This document shows positions 33,972 through 43,275 of a DNA stretch of 64,000 bases, piece by piece. The DNA is taken from positions 3,286,001 through 3,350,000 of the forward strand of contig NZ_CP056087.1 of the NCBI RefSeq assembly GCF_001839655.2, given 5' to 3'. Numbering within the stretch: the stretch's first letter is position 1; the number at the start of each line of letters is the position of its first letter. The notes beneath the pieces are model-generated. The model searched no databases. It saw nothing but the letters and a program-made list of their open reading frames with translations, and was not told the DNA's origin. The DNA is from Pseudomonas argentinensis (GTDB lineage Bacteria > Pseudomonadota > Gammaproteobacteria > Pseudomonadales > Pseudomonadaceae). The position numbers were made by a program, and so were the translations under genes.

Positions 33972-34690
33972 TCCTGCTGATCTCCGACCTGCATCTTGAA
34001 CAGGAGCGCCCGGACATTTCCCGGGCGTTCTTGCATTTTCTCGACACTCGGGCGCGCCAGGCCGCAGCGCTGTACATCCTCGGCGATTTTTTCGAAGTGT
34101 GGATCGGCGACGACGCCATGACCTCTTTCCAGCACGGCATCGCCGCGGCGCTGCGGCGCTTGAGCGACAGCGGCACGCGCATCTACCTGATGCACGGCAA
34201 CCGCGACTTTCTGCTTGGCAAGGCCTTTTGCCGCGAGGCCGGCTGCACCCTGCTCGGCGATCCCCATACCGTTGAACTAGCGGGCGAAAAGGTGCTGCTG
34301 ATGCACGGCGACAGCCTGTGCACCCTGGATATCGGCTACCAGAAGATGCGCCGCCTGCTGCGCAACCCGCTGAGCCTGTTCATCCTGCGCAACCTGCCGC
34401 TGAACACCCGCCACAAGCTGGCGCGCAGGCTGCGCTCGGAAAGCCGTTCACAGACGCGCATGAAGGCCAGCGATATCGTCGACGTCACGCCCGATGAAGT
34501 GCAGCGGGTAATGGCACGTTATGGCGTGAAGACGCTGATCCACGGCCACACCCACCGCCCTGCCGTCCATGAGCTGCTGGTCGACGGTCAATCGGCGCGG
34601 CGAATCGTCCTCGGCGACTGGGACAAGCAGGGCTGGGCCCTGCAAGTCGATGAAAACGGCTTCAACCAGACCGCCTTCGCCCTGGACTGA
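33968..34690 (+). CDS. lpxH: UDP-2,3-diacylglucosamine diphosphatase
   Basis: 240 residues, GTG start overlapping the ppiB stop. Metallophosphoesterase motifs: [41 protein letters not shown] and LIHGHTHRP. It hydrolyses UDP-2,3-diacylglucosamine to lipid X in lipid A synthesis at the inner membrane surface. An essential core gene. Confidence 0.97.
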   Translation: MILLISDLHLEQERPDISRAFLHFLDTRARQAAALYILGDFFEVWIGDDAMTSFQHGIAAALRRLSDSGTRIYLMHGNRDFLLGKAFCREAGCTLLGDPHTVELAGEKVLLMHGDSLCTLDIGYQKMRRLLRNPLSLFILRNLPLNTRHKLARRLRSESRSQTRMKASDIVDVTPDEVQRVMARYGVKTLIHGHTHRPAVHELLVDGQSARRIVLGDWDKQGWALQVDENGFNQTAFALD

Positions 34691-34741
34691 AACACCAGGC
34701 AGCCCGGCGTTGAGCGCAGCGATACCCGGGAGTTATCCCGT

Positions 34742-35350
34742 TTAAGCCTGCGGAACGCCACTGTGAAAGCGAAACTCAGTGTCAGGGGATTCGATCAATT
34801 CCCGCTCGACCGCCCTCACCCGCTCGATGGTCTGATCGACATCGGCCGCATCGCCATACTGATAGGCCAGTTTCAGGTAGCCCTGAAAGTGCCGCGCCTC
34901 GCTCTTCAGCAGCCCGAAGTAGAACTTGCCCAGCTCGTCGTCCAGATGCGGCACCACTGCCTCGAAGCGCTCGCAGCTACGCGCCTCGATAAAGGCGCCG
35001 ACCACCAGGGTGTCGACCAGCTTGTAGGGTTCGTGGTTGCGCGTCACCTTGCGCAGGCCCGAGGCATAACGCGCCGCCGATACCGGCCGCAGGCCGATCT
35101 TGCGGCGTTTCATGATACGCAGCACCTGCTCGTGATGGACCAGTTCCTCACGGGCCAGGCGCGACATCATGTTGATCAGATCGACATGGCAGCTGTACTT
35201 GGCCATCAGGCTCAGCGCCGTGCTGGCGGCCTTGAATTCGCAGTTCTTGTGGTCGATCAGCATGATGTCCTGATTGGCCAGTGCCGCCTCGACCCAGGCC
35301 TGGGGCGTGCGGCAACCAAGAAAGTCGTGAATTTCCGGCAGGCTCGGCAT
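34742..35350 (-). CDS. miaE: tRNA-(ms2io6A)-hydroxylase MiaE
   Basis: 202 residues from MPSLPEIHDFLGCRTPQAW; 18 extra upstream residues exist in frame but look non-coding. A ferritin-like di-iron enzyme: HKNCEFKAASTALSLMAKYS, LAREELVHHEQVLRIM (E-x2-H) and FIEARSCERFEAV, LLKSEARHFQGYLKLA carry the Glu/His ligands. It hydroxylates the isopentenyl group of ms2i6A37 in tRNA. Convergent with lpxH. Confidence 0.94.
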   Translation of the reverse strand: MPSLPEIHDFLGCRTPQAWVEAALANQDIMLIDHKNCEFKAASTALSLMAKYSCHVDLINMMSRLAREELVHHEQVLRIMKRRKIGLRPVSAARYASGLRKVTRNHEPYKLVDTLVVGAFIEARSCERFEAVVPHLDDELGKFYFGLLKSEARHFQGYLKLAYQYGDAADVDQTIERVRAVERELIESPDTEFRFHSGVPQA

Positions 35351-35511
35351 GGCGCTGCGGCGGCTGGGCAATGGCTGATCGGGGGCAGTGGCTGGAAACA
35401 ACACGGCTATGGGCTCTGGCAGCTGGGGGTCGATAAGCCGGCCATTATAGGGCCGCCAGCGCGGCGCGTCCTGTCTATCGGCCCGCGCAGGGCGTGGCTG
35501 GGTCGAGCGGC

Positions 35512-36186
35512 TCAGTGGTTTTCCAGCCAGGCGTTCATCTGGGCGATTTCCTGCTCCTGGGCGGCAATGACCTGCCTGGCGAGCCTCAGCACCTCTGGGT
35601 CGGAGCCGTAGGCCAGTGCGACCTTGGCCATCTCGATGGCGCCCTGGTGGTGAGGAATCATCCCGCGCATGAAGTCCTGATCGGCGTTACCGCTGAACTC
35701 GACGGCCATGGCACCGTGCATGCGGTGGTTGACCGCCTCGAATGCAGCCTTCACTTCAGCGCTCTTAACGGCATCGACAGCCGCCTCATAGCTCGCCGCG
35801 TTGGCGACCAGCCATTTATTCATCAGGTCGATCTCCTGATCCTGGGCGGCGATCACCTCGTTGGCCAAGGCACGCACCCTCGCATCGCTGCCATACTGCA
35901 GCACGACCCTGGCCATCTCGATGGCGCCCTGATGATGGGGAATCATGCCGCGCATGAAATCCACGTCGGCACTGCCGGTCAGCGTGACCGCCATCGCCTT
36001 GTGCATCCTGTCGTTGACGGCGCGGTAGGCGGCCGTCGAGGCACTGGCCTTTGCCGGCTTGGCTGGCGCCCCGTGCGCCGCATGCCCGCCGGCATGGCCA
36101 TCGGCTGTTTCCCCCGCGGCGGCCAGGCCGGTGCTCAGCAGCGCCGTGCCGGCACACAACAATAAACCTAGGGCTTGGGCTTTCAT
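35512..36186 (-). CDS. Secreted tandem DUF305 protein
   Basis: 224 residues: a signal peptide ([19 protein letters not shown], cut near AAAGETA), a short His/Ala/Gly-rich linker, then two DUF305 domains, each containing [16 protein letters not shown] and an ALA.(E/Q)VI..Q..EI..M..WL helix. DUF305 is a four-helix ferritin-like fold often near metal-handling genes; metal binding by the HH/E/M residues is an inference. The tandem copies are ~60% identical by eye, indicating duplication. Confidence 0.88.
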   Translation of the reverse strand: MKAQALGLLLCAGTALLSTGLAAAGETADGHAGGHAAHGAPAKPAKASASTAAYRAVNDRMHKAMAVTLTGSADVDFMRGMIPHHQGAIEMARVVLQYGSDARVRALANEVIAAQDQEIDLMNKWLVANAASYEAAVDAVKSAEVKAAFEAVNHRMHGAMAVEFSGNADQDFMRGMIPHHQGAIEMAKVALAYGSDPEVLRLARQVIAAQEQEIAQMNAWLENH

Positions 36187-36346
36187 TGACGATCCTCGAC
36201 CTTTGATGGAAGGTCAGAACCTACACCTTGCCACGACGGCAAGGTCAAGCCGTGGCCTGCCGCTGCGGCACGGATCCACTGGGCCAGGGTCACAGGCGTA
36301 ACAGGCCATCTATAGTGACTAGGCAGCCACAGGCAGAGGAAACCCC

Positions 36347-37210
36347 ATGCAAGCCGTCCGCAGCATTCTCGTCGTCATCCAGCCGGATCATCCGGAGGCC
36401 CTGGCCCTGAAACGCGCCAAGCTGATCGCTGGGGTGACGCAGTCCCATCTGCACCTGCTGATCTGCGATGAGTCGGGCGAACACAGCGGCCACCTGCGCC
36501 TGCTCGGCAATGCCCTGCAGCAGGATGGCTACAGCGTCAGCAGCGAACAGGCATGGCATGGCAGCCTGCATGAAACGGTCAGTACGGTGCAGCAGGCCGA
36601 GGGCTGCGGCCTGGTGATCAAGCAGCACATGCCAGACAACCCGCTGAAAAAAGCTCTGCTGACCCCCGACGACTGGAAGCTCTTGCGCTACTGCCCCTGC
36701 CCGGTGCTATTGGTGAAAGCCCAGACGCCCTGGACCGGCGGCACGGTACTGGCCGCCGTGGACGTGGGCAATGTCGACGGCGAGCATCGCGCGCTGCACA
36801 CCCGCATCGTCGAGCACGGCTTCGACATCGCCAATCTGGCGAAAGCCGAACTGCACGTGCTCAGCGCCCATCCATCGCCCGTGCTGGCCGCCGCCGATCC
36901 GACCTTCCAGCTGCGCGACACCATAGAGGAAAGCTACCGCCAGCAGTGCCGGGCATTTCAGGCGGCCTATGACATCGATGACGGGCACCTGCATATCGCC
37001 GAAGGCCCGGCCGACGTACTGATCCCGCACTTCGCCCACCAGTTGCGCGCGGCCGTCACGGTGATCGGCACCGTGGCGCGCACGGGTTTCAGTGGTGCGC
37101 TGATCGGCAACACCGCCGAGGTGATTCTCGACAACCTGGAAAGCGACATTCTGGTGCTCAAGCCAGACAGCATCATCGAACACCTGGAGCAACAACTCAG
37201 CGAGCGCTGA
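36347..37210 (+). CDS. Universal stress protein, tandem UspA domains
   Basis: 287 residues, UspE-like length. Domain 1 begins RSILVVIQPDHPEALALKRA; domain 2 carries GTVLAAVDVGNVDGEHRAL, a central ELHVLSAHPS strand and the final VIGTVARTGFSGALIGNTAE-type nucleotide loop. Domain 1 lacks the G-x2-G-x9-GS loop, domain 2 has a degenerate one. Cytoplasmic stress-survival role inferred from the family. Convergent with the DUF3820 gene, stop codons adjacent. Confidence 0.88.
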   Translation: MQAVRSILVVIQPDHPEALALKRAKLIAGVTQSHLHLLICDESGEHSGHLRLLGNALQQDGYSVSSEQAWHGSLHETVSTVQQAEGCGLVIKQHMPDNPLKKALLTPDDWKLLRYCPCPVLLVKAQTPWTGGTVLAAVDVGNVDGEHRALHTRIVEHGFDIANLAKAELHVLSAHPSPVLAAADPTFQLRDTIEESYRQQCRAFQAAYDIDDGHLHIAEGPADVLIPHFAHQLRAAVTVIGTVARTGFSGALIGNTAEVILDNLESDILVLKPDSIIEHLEQQLSER

Positions 37211-37444
37211 TCACTCGCGCAACGGCTGCCTTGGCTTGCTGCGCAAGGGATCGAGCAACGACGACAAACCATTGTGATCGATCTCCTGCATCAGCGCCAG
37301 CAACTGACCGATCTCCCCCTTGGGAAAGCCTTCACGGGCGAACCAGTTCAGGTAATGCCCCGGCAGGTCGGCGATCACGCGGCCCTTGTATTTGCCAAAG
37401 GGCATTTCTCGGCTCACCAACAATTTCAGGTCTTCGGGTTTCAT
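37211..37444 (-). CDS. DUF3820 family protein
   Basis: 77 residues. The DUF3820 pattern MPFGKYKGRVIADLPGHYL and WFAREGFPKGEIGQLLALM is clear; the family is small, cytoplasmic and of poorly known function, related to a C-terminal module of some exonucleases. C-terminal tail basic. Stop directly abuts that of the convergent Usp gene. Confidence 0.88.
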   Translation of the reverse strand: MKPEDLKLLVSREMPFGKYKGRVIADLPGHYLNWFAREGFPKGEIGQLLALMQEIDHNGLSSLLDPLRSKPRQPLRE

Positions 37445-37558
37445 CGCATCAGCCGTCAGGTTCGCGTGGGCGGGCCATTATGCCGCAACCGCCAGGCGGT
37501 TGGGCCGGCCGCTCGACTCGGGTAAGCTGCGCGCCGTTCACCTCTATAGGTACTCATC

Positions 37559-37927
37559 ATGATTATCAAGGCACTGCGCCTGGGCCTCGGCCAGCTGATC
37601 GTTCTCGGCGACCTCGCCACCCGTCCGGCGAAGATGAAGCGCTCGCCTGAGGCACAGGCTGCCGTCGACCAGGCCGCGGCCAACCTGGCGCTCTATCAGT
37701 TCAAGGCCTGCCCCTTCTGCGTGAAGATTCGCCGCAAGCTGCATACCCTGAACGTGCCCGTTGCCCTGCGTGACGCCAAGAACGACGCCACCTCGCGCAG
37801 CGAGCTGGAGAGCCAGGGCGGCAAGATCCAGGTGCCCTGCCTGCGTATCGAAGAAAATGGCCGGAGCACCTGGCTGTACGAATCCAAGGCCATTGCCGCC
37901 TACCTGGATCAGCGCTTCGCGGGGTGA
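37559..37927 (+). CDS. Glutaredoxin-like protein (thioredoxin fold, CPFC)
   Basis: 122 residues: an N-terminal amphipathic extension (~45 residues), then LYQFKACPFCVKIRRKLHTL with a CPFC redox motif, IQVPCLRIEENG (cis-Pro) and YESKAIAAYLDQRF. Matches the glutathione S-transferase N-terminal/glutaredoxin family common in Pseudomonas. Likely a GSH-dependent thiol reductase; substrate unknown. Confidence 0.88.
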   Translation: MIIKALRLGLGQLIVLGDLATRPAKMKRSPEAQAAVDQAAANLALYQFKACPFCVKIRRKLHTLNVPVALRDAKNDATSRSELESQGGKIQVPCLRIEENGRSTWLYESKAIAAYLDQRFAG

Positions 37928-37996
37928 AGCGCCCTAGGGCGGCTGCAACAGCCCCCGCGCAAGCACCGCGCTGACACGCAGGCTTGTAGAGACGCC

Positions 37997-38443
37997 TTAG
38001 TGCTGATGGCTGCGCCCGACATGGGATACATCCTTGTCGGCATGCAGGCTGTCACTGGTGCTGAGCTGGCGGATGATCGCGCAGGGCGACGACCGCCGAT
38101 CGGCCAGGCAGCTGTTGCGCAGCTCGACCAGCTGCCCCTGCAACGACTGCAGGCTGGCAATACGCCCGTTGACGTGCTCGATATGCTCGTCGATCAGGGT
38201 GTTGATGGCCTCGCAGTTTTCCGCTGGCCGGCCGCGCAGGCTGAGCAGCTCGCGAATCTCGTCGAGCGTCATGTCCAGGGTGCGGCAGTTACGGATGAAG
38301 GTCAGCCGCTCGACATGCTCCGGCAGGTACAGGCGGTAGTTGCCTTCGCTACGCTGGGGTGCGGGCAACAATCCCTCGCGCTCGTAATAGCGGATGGTTT
38401 CGACCTGGCAGCCGGTAATCGTCGCCATTTCGCCAATTTTCAT
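37997..38443 (-). CDS. cadR: MerR-family Cd(II)/Pb(II)-responsive regulator CadR
   Basis: 148 residues from MKIGEMATITGCQVETIRYY, behind GGAGAGGTG. MerR winged helix, dimerisation coil, metal cysteines (Cys in RNCRTLDM, then NSCLADRRSSPC) and a His-rich tail (HADKDVSHVGRSHQH) diagnostic of CadR. Binds the dyad in the divergent cadA promoter and switches it on with Cd, Zn or Pb. Confidence 0.94.
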   Translation of the reverse strand: MKIGEMATITGCQVETIRYYEREGLLPAPQRSEGNYRLYLPEHVERLTFIRNCRTLDMTLDEIRELLSLRGRPAENCEAINTLIDEHIEHVNGRIASLQSLQGQLVELRNSCLADRRSSPCAIIRQLSTSDSLHADKDVSHVGRSHQH

Positions 38444-38463
38444 GATCACCTCTCCTCCAGTAC

Positions 38464-38492
38464 TTGACCCTATAGTGGCTACAGGGTGTTCA
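38464..38492 (+). promoter_or_regulatory. cadA promoter with CadR operator
   Basis: TTGACC at 38464 and TTCACT at 38489 are separated by ~19 bp, the long spacer of MerR-type promoters. The dyad ACCCTATAG / CTACAGGGT (3-bp centre, 38467-38487) fills the spacer, matching known CadR/ZntR-type operators. Confidence 0.85.
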
Positions 38493-38522
38493 CTCTGCAA
38501 CAGGATAGTTGGGAGAGCCCCC

Positions 38523-40976
38523 ATGTCGAATTGCTGTGATCATGACCGTACGCCGAAACCTGCACGCCCTCAGGCGACCTGCTGTGCGAGCGATACGACG
38601 CCTTCCTGCTGCGCCTCGGCAAGCCATTTGATCGCGGGGATCAGCGAACCGGCAGCCAGCCAGGCGAACCTCGCCACGGAGAGCAGTGCTCTGCGGATCG
38701 AGCAGATGTGCTGCCCGACCGAGGAGCGCCTGATCCGCGGCAAATTGCAGCCCCTGCCCGAGGTGCACGACCTGCAATTCAACCTGCTCAACCGCACCCT
38801 GCTCATCGAACATCAGGCTGGCGCCGCACCGCTGTTGATCAAGGCGCTCGCCAGCCTGGGCATGCAGGCCCAGCCCCTGGCCGCCGAGACCCGGGTGCGC
38901 ATCGAGCAGATGGATTGCCCCACCGAAGAACGCCTGATCACCGACAAACTGGCCCGCCAGCCCGGCATCGAGGCGCTGCAATTCAACCTGATGCAGCGGG
39001 TGTTGACCATCCGGCACCGCCCGGATGGGCTCGAACCGGCGTTGCAAGCGATCCGTGAACTGGGCTTCACCCCACAGCCAGAGAGCGGCGAAGAGCAGCC
39101 CGTGCCCCTCGAACCAGCGAACAACAAGTTGCCCTGGCGACTGATCGGTGCCGGCGTGGCGGCCTTCGTGGCCGAGCTGCTGCATTTCACCAACGCCGCG
39201 CCGCAATGGCTGGTTGCGCTGATCGCCCTGGGCGCCATCCTCACCGCCGGCCTCGACGTCTACAAGAAGGGCTGGATAGCCCTGAAGAACCTCAACCTGA
39301 ACATCAATGCGCTGATGAGCATCGCCGTGACCGGCGCGCTGCTGATCGGCCAGTGGCCCGAGGCGGCCATGGTCATGGTGCTGTTCGCCATCGCCGAGCG
39401 GATCGAGGCGAAATCCCTGGATCGCGCCCGCAACGCCATCCGTGGCCTGATGGCGATGACCCCGGAACGGGCCACGGTGCGTCAGGCCGACGGCAGCTGG
39501 CAGGCGCAGGATGTCACCCGGGTGGCCATCGGCAGTCTGGTACGGGTGCGCCCCGGTGAGCGCATCGGCCTGGATGGCCAGGTCACCGAGGGCAACTCGA
39601 CGGTCGATCAGTCGCCGATCACCGGGGAAAGCCTGCCGATCGAGAAAAGCGTGGGCGACACCCTGTTCGCCGGCACCCTCAACCAGGGCGGCGCGCTGCA
39701 ATACCAGGTCAGCGCCGCCGCGGGCAACAGCGCGCTGTCGCGCATCATCAAGGCCGTGGAGGAGGCGCAAGGCGCGCGGGCGCCAACCCAGCGTTTCGTC
39801 GACCGCTTCGCGCGGATCTACACCCCGCTGGTATTTCTGCTCTCCCTGGCGGTGGCCGTGGTGCCGCCGCTGCTGTTGAACGGCAGCTGGTTCGACTGGG
39901 TGTATCGCGCCCTGGTGCTGCTGGTGGTCGCCTGCCCCTGCGCCCTGGTGATCTCCACGCCGGTCAGCATCGTCAGCGGCCTTGCCGCAGCGGCGCGCAA
40001 GGGCATCTTGGTCAAGGGCGGCGTGCACCTGGAAAACGGCCGGCACATTACTCACCTGGCGCTGGACAAGACCGGCACCCTCACCTACGGCAAGCCGGTA
40101 CAGACCGACTACCAGGCGCTCGCCGAGGATGCCGAGGACTATCGCCAGTTGGCGGCCAGCCTGGCGGCCCGCTCCGATCACCCGGTGTCCCTGGCGGTGG
40201 CCACTGCAGCGCAGCAACAGGGCGTCGAGCGGCTCGATGTACAGGGGTTCGAGGCGCTGGCCGGTCGCGGCGTAAGAGGCATGATCGATGGTCAGCGCTA
40301 CCAGTTGGGCAACCACCGCCTGCTCGAGGAGCTTGGCCTGTGCTCCGCGGAGATCGAACACCGCCTCGACGAACTCGAGCGGCAGGGCAAGACGGTGATC
40401 GTGCTCAGCGACGAAAGCCGCGCCCTGGCCCTGTTCGCGGTTGCCGACACGCTGAAGGACAGCAGCCGCGAAGCGATCGCCAGCCTGCATGCCATGGGCA
40501 TCAAGACCCTGATGCTCACCGGCGACAACCAACACGCCGCCCAGGCCATCGCCGTCCAGGCGGGCATCGACGAGGCCCGCGGCGACCTGCTGCCCACCGA
40601 CAAGCTGGCGACCGTGGAGAAACTGCTCGAGCAGCAAGGCATGGTGGCCATGGTCGGCGACGGCATCAACGACGCCCCTGCCCTGGCGCGCGCCGATGTC
40701 GGCTTCGCCATGGCGGCGATCGGCACCGACACGGCCATCGAAACCGCCGATGTGGCGATCATGGATGACGACCTGCGCAAGATTCCCGCGTTCATTCGCC
40801 TGTCGCAGCAGACGGCCGCGATCCTCAAGCAGAACATCCTGCTGGCCCTGGGCATCAAGGCGATCTTCCTGGCCATGACCGTCACCGGCCACGCCACCAT
40901 GTGGATGGCGGTGTTCGCCGATGTCGGTGTGAGCCTGCTGGTGGTGTTCAACGGGTTGCGGCTGCTGCGCAAGTAG
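38523..40976 (+). CDS. cadA: Heavy-metal P1B-type ATPase (Cd/Zn/Pb efflux)
   Basis: 817 residues from MSNCCDHDRTPKPARPQATC behind GGGAGAG; the frame upstream overlaps the promoter. The Cys-rich N-terminus is followed by two HMA-like domains with CPTEE motifs (QMCCPTEERLI, QMDCPTEERLI) instead of GMTCxxC. The core has CPCALVIS in the transmembrane metal path, phosphorylation site DKTGTLT (Asp ~515), HP in RSDHPVSLAV and GDGINDAPAL. It exports divalent metals across the inner membrane. Regulated by divergent CadR. Confidence 0.95.
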   Translation: MSNCCDHDRTPKPARPQATCCASDTTPSCCASASHLIAGISEPAASQANLATESSALRIEQMCCPTEERLIRGKLQPLPEVHDLQFNLLNRTLLIEHQAGAAPLLIKALASLGMQAQPLAAETRVRIEQMDCPTEERLITDKLARQPGIEALQFNLMQRVLTIRHRPDGLEPALQAIRELGFTPQPESGEEQPVPLEPANNKLPWRLIGAGVAAFVAELLHFTNAAPQWLVALIALGAILTAGLDVYKKGWIALKNLNLNINALMSIAVTGALLIGQWPEAAMVMVLFAIAERIEAKSLDRARNAIRGLMAMTPERATVRQADGSWQAQDVTRVAIGSLVRVRPGERIGLDGQVTEGNSTVDQSPITGESLPIEKSVGDTLFAGTLNQGGALQYQVSAAAGNSALSRIIKAVEEAQGARAPTQRFVDRFARIYTPLVFLLSLAVAVVPPLLLNGSWFDWVYRALVLLVVACPCALVISTPVSIVSGLAAAARKGILVKGGVHLENGRHITHLALDKTGTLTYGKPVQTDYQALAEDAEDYRQLAASLAARSDHPVSLAVATAAQQQGVERLDVQGFEALAGRGVRGMIDGQRYQLGNHRLLEELGLCSAEIEHRLDELERQGKTVIVLSDESRALALFAVADTLKDSSREAIASLHAMGIKTLMLTGDNQHAAQAIAVQAGIDEARGDLLPTDKLATVEKLLEQQGMVAMVGDGINDAPALARADVGFAMAAIGTDTAIETADVAIMDDDLRKIPAFIRLSQQTAAILKQNILLALGIKAIFLAMTVTGHATMWMAVFADVGVSLLVVFNGLRLLRK

Positions 40977-41001
40977 CAGCCTGCTGCCTCCACGTTTCCA
41001 T

Positions 41002-41064
41002 TGTGGGAGGGTGCCATGCGCCCGATTCGCGGGCATGGACTGGGCGTCCCCGCCCGCTCCCACA
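41002..41064. repeat. REP-type palindromic element
   Basis: TGTGGGAG ... CTCCCACA ends with an inner GGGCATGG/CCATGC-rich core, the pattern of Pseudomonas REP sequences. Located downstream of cadA, in the convergent gap with the GST gene. Confidence 0.75.
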
Positions 41065-41139
41065 GGATATTGTCCGCCGCGAGACCGCTCAAAACGTAGG
41101 ATGGACGATGGGTTGCGCCCCCATCCTCCGCAAAGCCGA

Positions 41140-41748
41140 TCAGCCCAGCATGGTCACATGCTTCGGGTGGCTGGCGACCCGCGCCAGCCAGGCATTGACG
41201 GCCGGATAAGCGCTGAGGTCGAAGCCACCTTCGTGAGCGACATGGGTGTAGGCGTACAGGGCGATGTCGGCGATGGTGTAGCGATCCCCCACCAGATACG
41301 GCGTCTGCTCCAGCTGCCGTTCCATGACGCGCAGCGCCTTGTGACCGCGCACCTGGCAGACCTTGTACTCCTCGGCGCGCGCCGCCGGCATGCCTTCGAG
41401 CCATTGGATGCGCCGCGCCACGGCAATGTACGGCTCATGGCTGTACTGCTCGAAGAACTGCCACTGCAGCACCTGGGTACGCAGGCGCGGCTCGGTCTCG
41501 AGGAACTCGCTGCCATCGGCGAGGAAATTGAGAATGGCGTTGGACTCCCACAGGCAGCTGCCGTCCTCCAGTTCCAGCACTGGAATCTTGCCGTTGGGAT
41601 TCTTGGCCAGAAACTCGGGGCGCTGGTTTTCACCCTTGAAAATATCGACGGGCACCCACTCGAAGGATTCGCCGAGCAGGGTCAGCATCAGCTTGACCTT
41701 GTAGCAGTTGCCCGAGCGGTAATCGCCATACACCTTGTACATGTTCAC
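41140..41748 (-). CDS. Glutathione S-transferase family protein
   Basis: 202 residues (or 200 from the second Met). The N-terminal thioredoxin fold has YRSGNCYKVKLMLTLLGE, NPNGKIPVLELEDG with cis-Pro, and the GSH-binding ES in LWESNAILNFLADG. The C-terminal helical domain ends with YTIADIALYAYTHVAHEGGF (N-capping box) and YPAVNAWLARVA. Likely a detoxification enzyme; substrate unknown. Followed on the same strand from the aminotransferase gene. Confidence 0.9.
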   Translation of the reverse strand: MNMYKVYGDYRSGNCYKVKLMLTLLGESFEWVPVDIFKGENQRPEFLAKNPNGKIPVLELEDGSCLWESNAILNFLADGSEFLETEPRLRTQVLQWQFFEQYSHEPYIAVARRIQWLEGMPAARAEEYKVCQVRGHKALRVMERQLEQTPYLVGDRYTIADIALYAYTHVAHEGGFDLSAYPAVNAWLARVASHPKHVTMLG

Positions 41749-41763
41749 CCCTTTTACCGATAG

Positions 41764-42930
41764 TCACGCCGCGTTCGCAGCCAGCCCTTGCCGCACCACA
41801 CCCGCCAGCCGGCGCAGCCCCTCACCCAGGCGCTGCGGTGCCACGTGGCTGAAGTTAAGCCGCAGGTAACCAGGCTCGCGATCCGGGTCGATGAAGAAGG
41901 GTTCGCCCGGCATGAAGGCCACGTTCTGCGCCAGCGCCGCATCGAGCAGCAGGCGCGTATCCTGGGGCTGCTTGAGCTTCAGCCAGAAGAACAGGCCTCC
42001 CTGGGGAATCTGCCAGTCGGCCAGGTCGCTGAAGTGTTCGACGAGCGCCGCCTGCATCGCATCACGTCGCAGACGATAGAAATCACGCAGCTCGGCCAGG
42101 TGCTCACGGTACTGCTCGCTGCCCAGCCACTGCAGGGCCTGCCACTGGCCGACCCGGTTGGTGTGCAGGTCTGCCGACTGCTTGAGGCGCAGCAGATGGG
42201 GGAACAGGTCCGGCGTGGCGATCAGGTAGCCGACACGCAGCCCCGGCAACAGGGTCTTGGAAACCGTGCCGGTGTAGATCCAGCTGGCCTTGCGCAGGCG
42301 GCTGACGATGGGCGTGGCGCTGCCGGCATCGAACACCAGCTCGCGATACGGCTCATCTTCGATCAGGGTGACCCGGTAGCGGTCCAGCAGGGCCGCCACG
42401 GCATCGCGCTTGGCTTCGCTGTAGCGCACGGCGCTGGGGTTCTGGAACGTCGGAATCAGGTAGGCGAAGGCCGGGCGCTGGCGTTCCAGCTGCGCTTCGA
42501 GGGCGTGCAACTGCGGGCCGTCGGCCTCCTGGGGCACGGCCACGCAGTCGGCGCCGAACAGCTGGAACGCCTGCAGCGCCGCCAGGTAGGTCGGCGCTTC
42601 GAGCAACACCTGGGTACCCGGGTCGATGAACAGCTTGCTGGCCAGGTCCAGGGTCTGCTGCGAGCCACTGACGATCAACACCTGGCTGGCCTCGCAGGGC
42701 ACACCCAGCAGCCGGGCTTCGCCAGCGATGGCTTCGCGCAGTGCCGGCTCGCCCTCGCTCATGCCGTACTGCCCCATGCTGGCGGGCATCTGCGACCAGT
42801 CGAGCCTGGGCAGCATCTCCTCGGCCGGCAGGCCACCGGCGAACGACATCACTTCCGGGCGCTGGGCGGCCGCGAGGATTTCCCGGATCAGGGAGCTTTT
42901 CAGGCGGGAGACGCGTTCGGAGAAGGCCAT
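41764..42930 (-). CDS. PLP-dependent class I/II aminotransferase
   Basis: 388 residues, fold-type I. IREILAAAQRPEVMSFAGGL at the N-terminus, LIPTFQNPSAVRYSEAKRDA, LIEDEPYRELVF (Asp that contacts PLP nitrogen), YTGTVSKTLLPGLRVGYLI (Lys that binds PLP) and a C-terminal RLNFSHV. It resembles 2-aminoadipate/aromatic aminotransferases of the MocR-like subgroup but without the GntR domain. Substrate uncertain. It sits 15 nt upstream of the GST gene, probably one operon. Confidence 0.9.
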   Translation of the reverse strand: MAFSERVSRLKSSLIREILAAAQRPEVMSFAGGLPAEEMLPRLDWSQMPASMGQYGMSEGEPALREAIAGEARLLGVPCEASQVLIVSGSQQTLDLASKLFIDPGTQVLLEAPTYLAALQAFQLFGADCVAVPQEADGPQLHALEAQLERQRPAFAYLIPTFQNPSAVRYSEAKRDAVAALLDRYRVTLIEDEPYRELVFDAGSATPIVSRLRKASWIYTGTVSKTLLPGLRVGYLIATPDLFPHLLRLKQSADLHTNRVGQWQALQWLGSEQYREHLAELRDFYRLRRDAMQAALVEHFSDLADWQIPQGGLFFWLKLKQPQDTRLLLDAALAQNVAFMPGEPFFIDPDREPGYLRLNFSHVAPQRLGEGLRRLAGVVRQGLAANAA

Positions 42931-42959
42931 GGGGTCACCAGGTGATAATTCATGAAACG

Positions 42960-43225
42960 AGGGTCTGTTGACGTTTCACGCACGGCCGCGCCGGAGCCCG
43001 TTTTGCCGCGAGGCAAGGCACGAGCCGCGAAGTTTAGCGGGCTAAATGAGCCGGCGAGAAACGCAGCATCGCGGCAAAACGGGCCCGGCCCTGCGGGTTG
43101 CGCGGGAAATCTCGCCATGCGTCGTTGGAGGACTTGAAAAGGGAACGCCATTCCCTGCGTCCTCCGCCTCGCCTGGCGAGATTTCTCGCGGCAACGCGGC
43201 TCGCGTTGAAACGTCAACAGACCCT
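42960..43225. repeat. Dispersed repeat copy 1: 266 bp with 19-bp perfect terminal inverted repeats
   Basis: Ends AGGGTCTGTTGACGTTTCA and its exact reverse complement. The interior (GCGAGGCAAGGCACGAGCC, AAGTTTAG, GGGCTAAATGAGCCGGCGAG, CCCGGCCCTGCGG) recurs at 48495 and 63827. It fills the 345-bp gap between the aminotransferase and marR. No coding capacity seems real. It looks like a MITE-type non-autonomous element. Confidence 0.85.
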
Positions 43226-43275
43226 AGGTCAAACTGCTTGACCGAAAGTACGATGCCCGAGACATATACGTCAAC

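Noticed and set aside
38490..41063. 857-aa minus-strand ORF opposite cadA
   Set aside because: Antisense shadow; low-complexity Gln/His/Gly/Ala composition without any domain.
41089..41133. Terminator at the GGATGG/CCATCC palindrome before the GST stop
   Set aside because: The stem is short and interrupted and no T-run follows on either strand.
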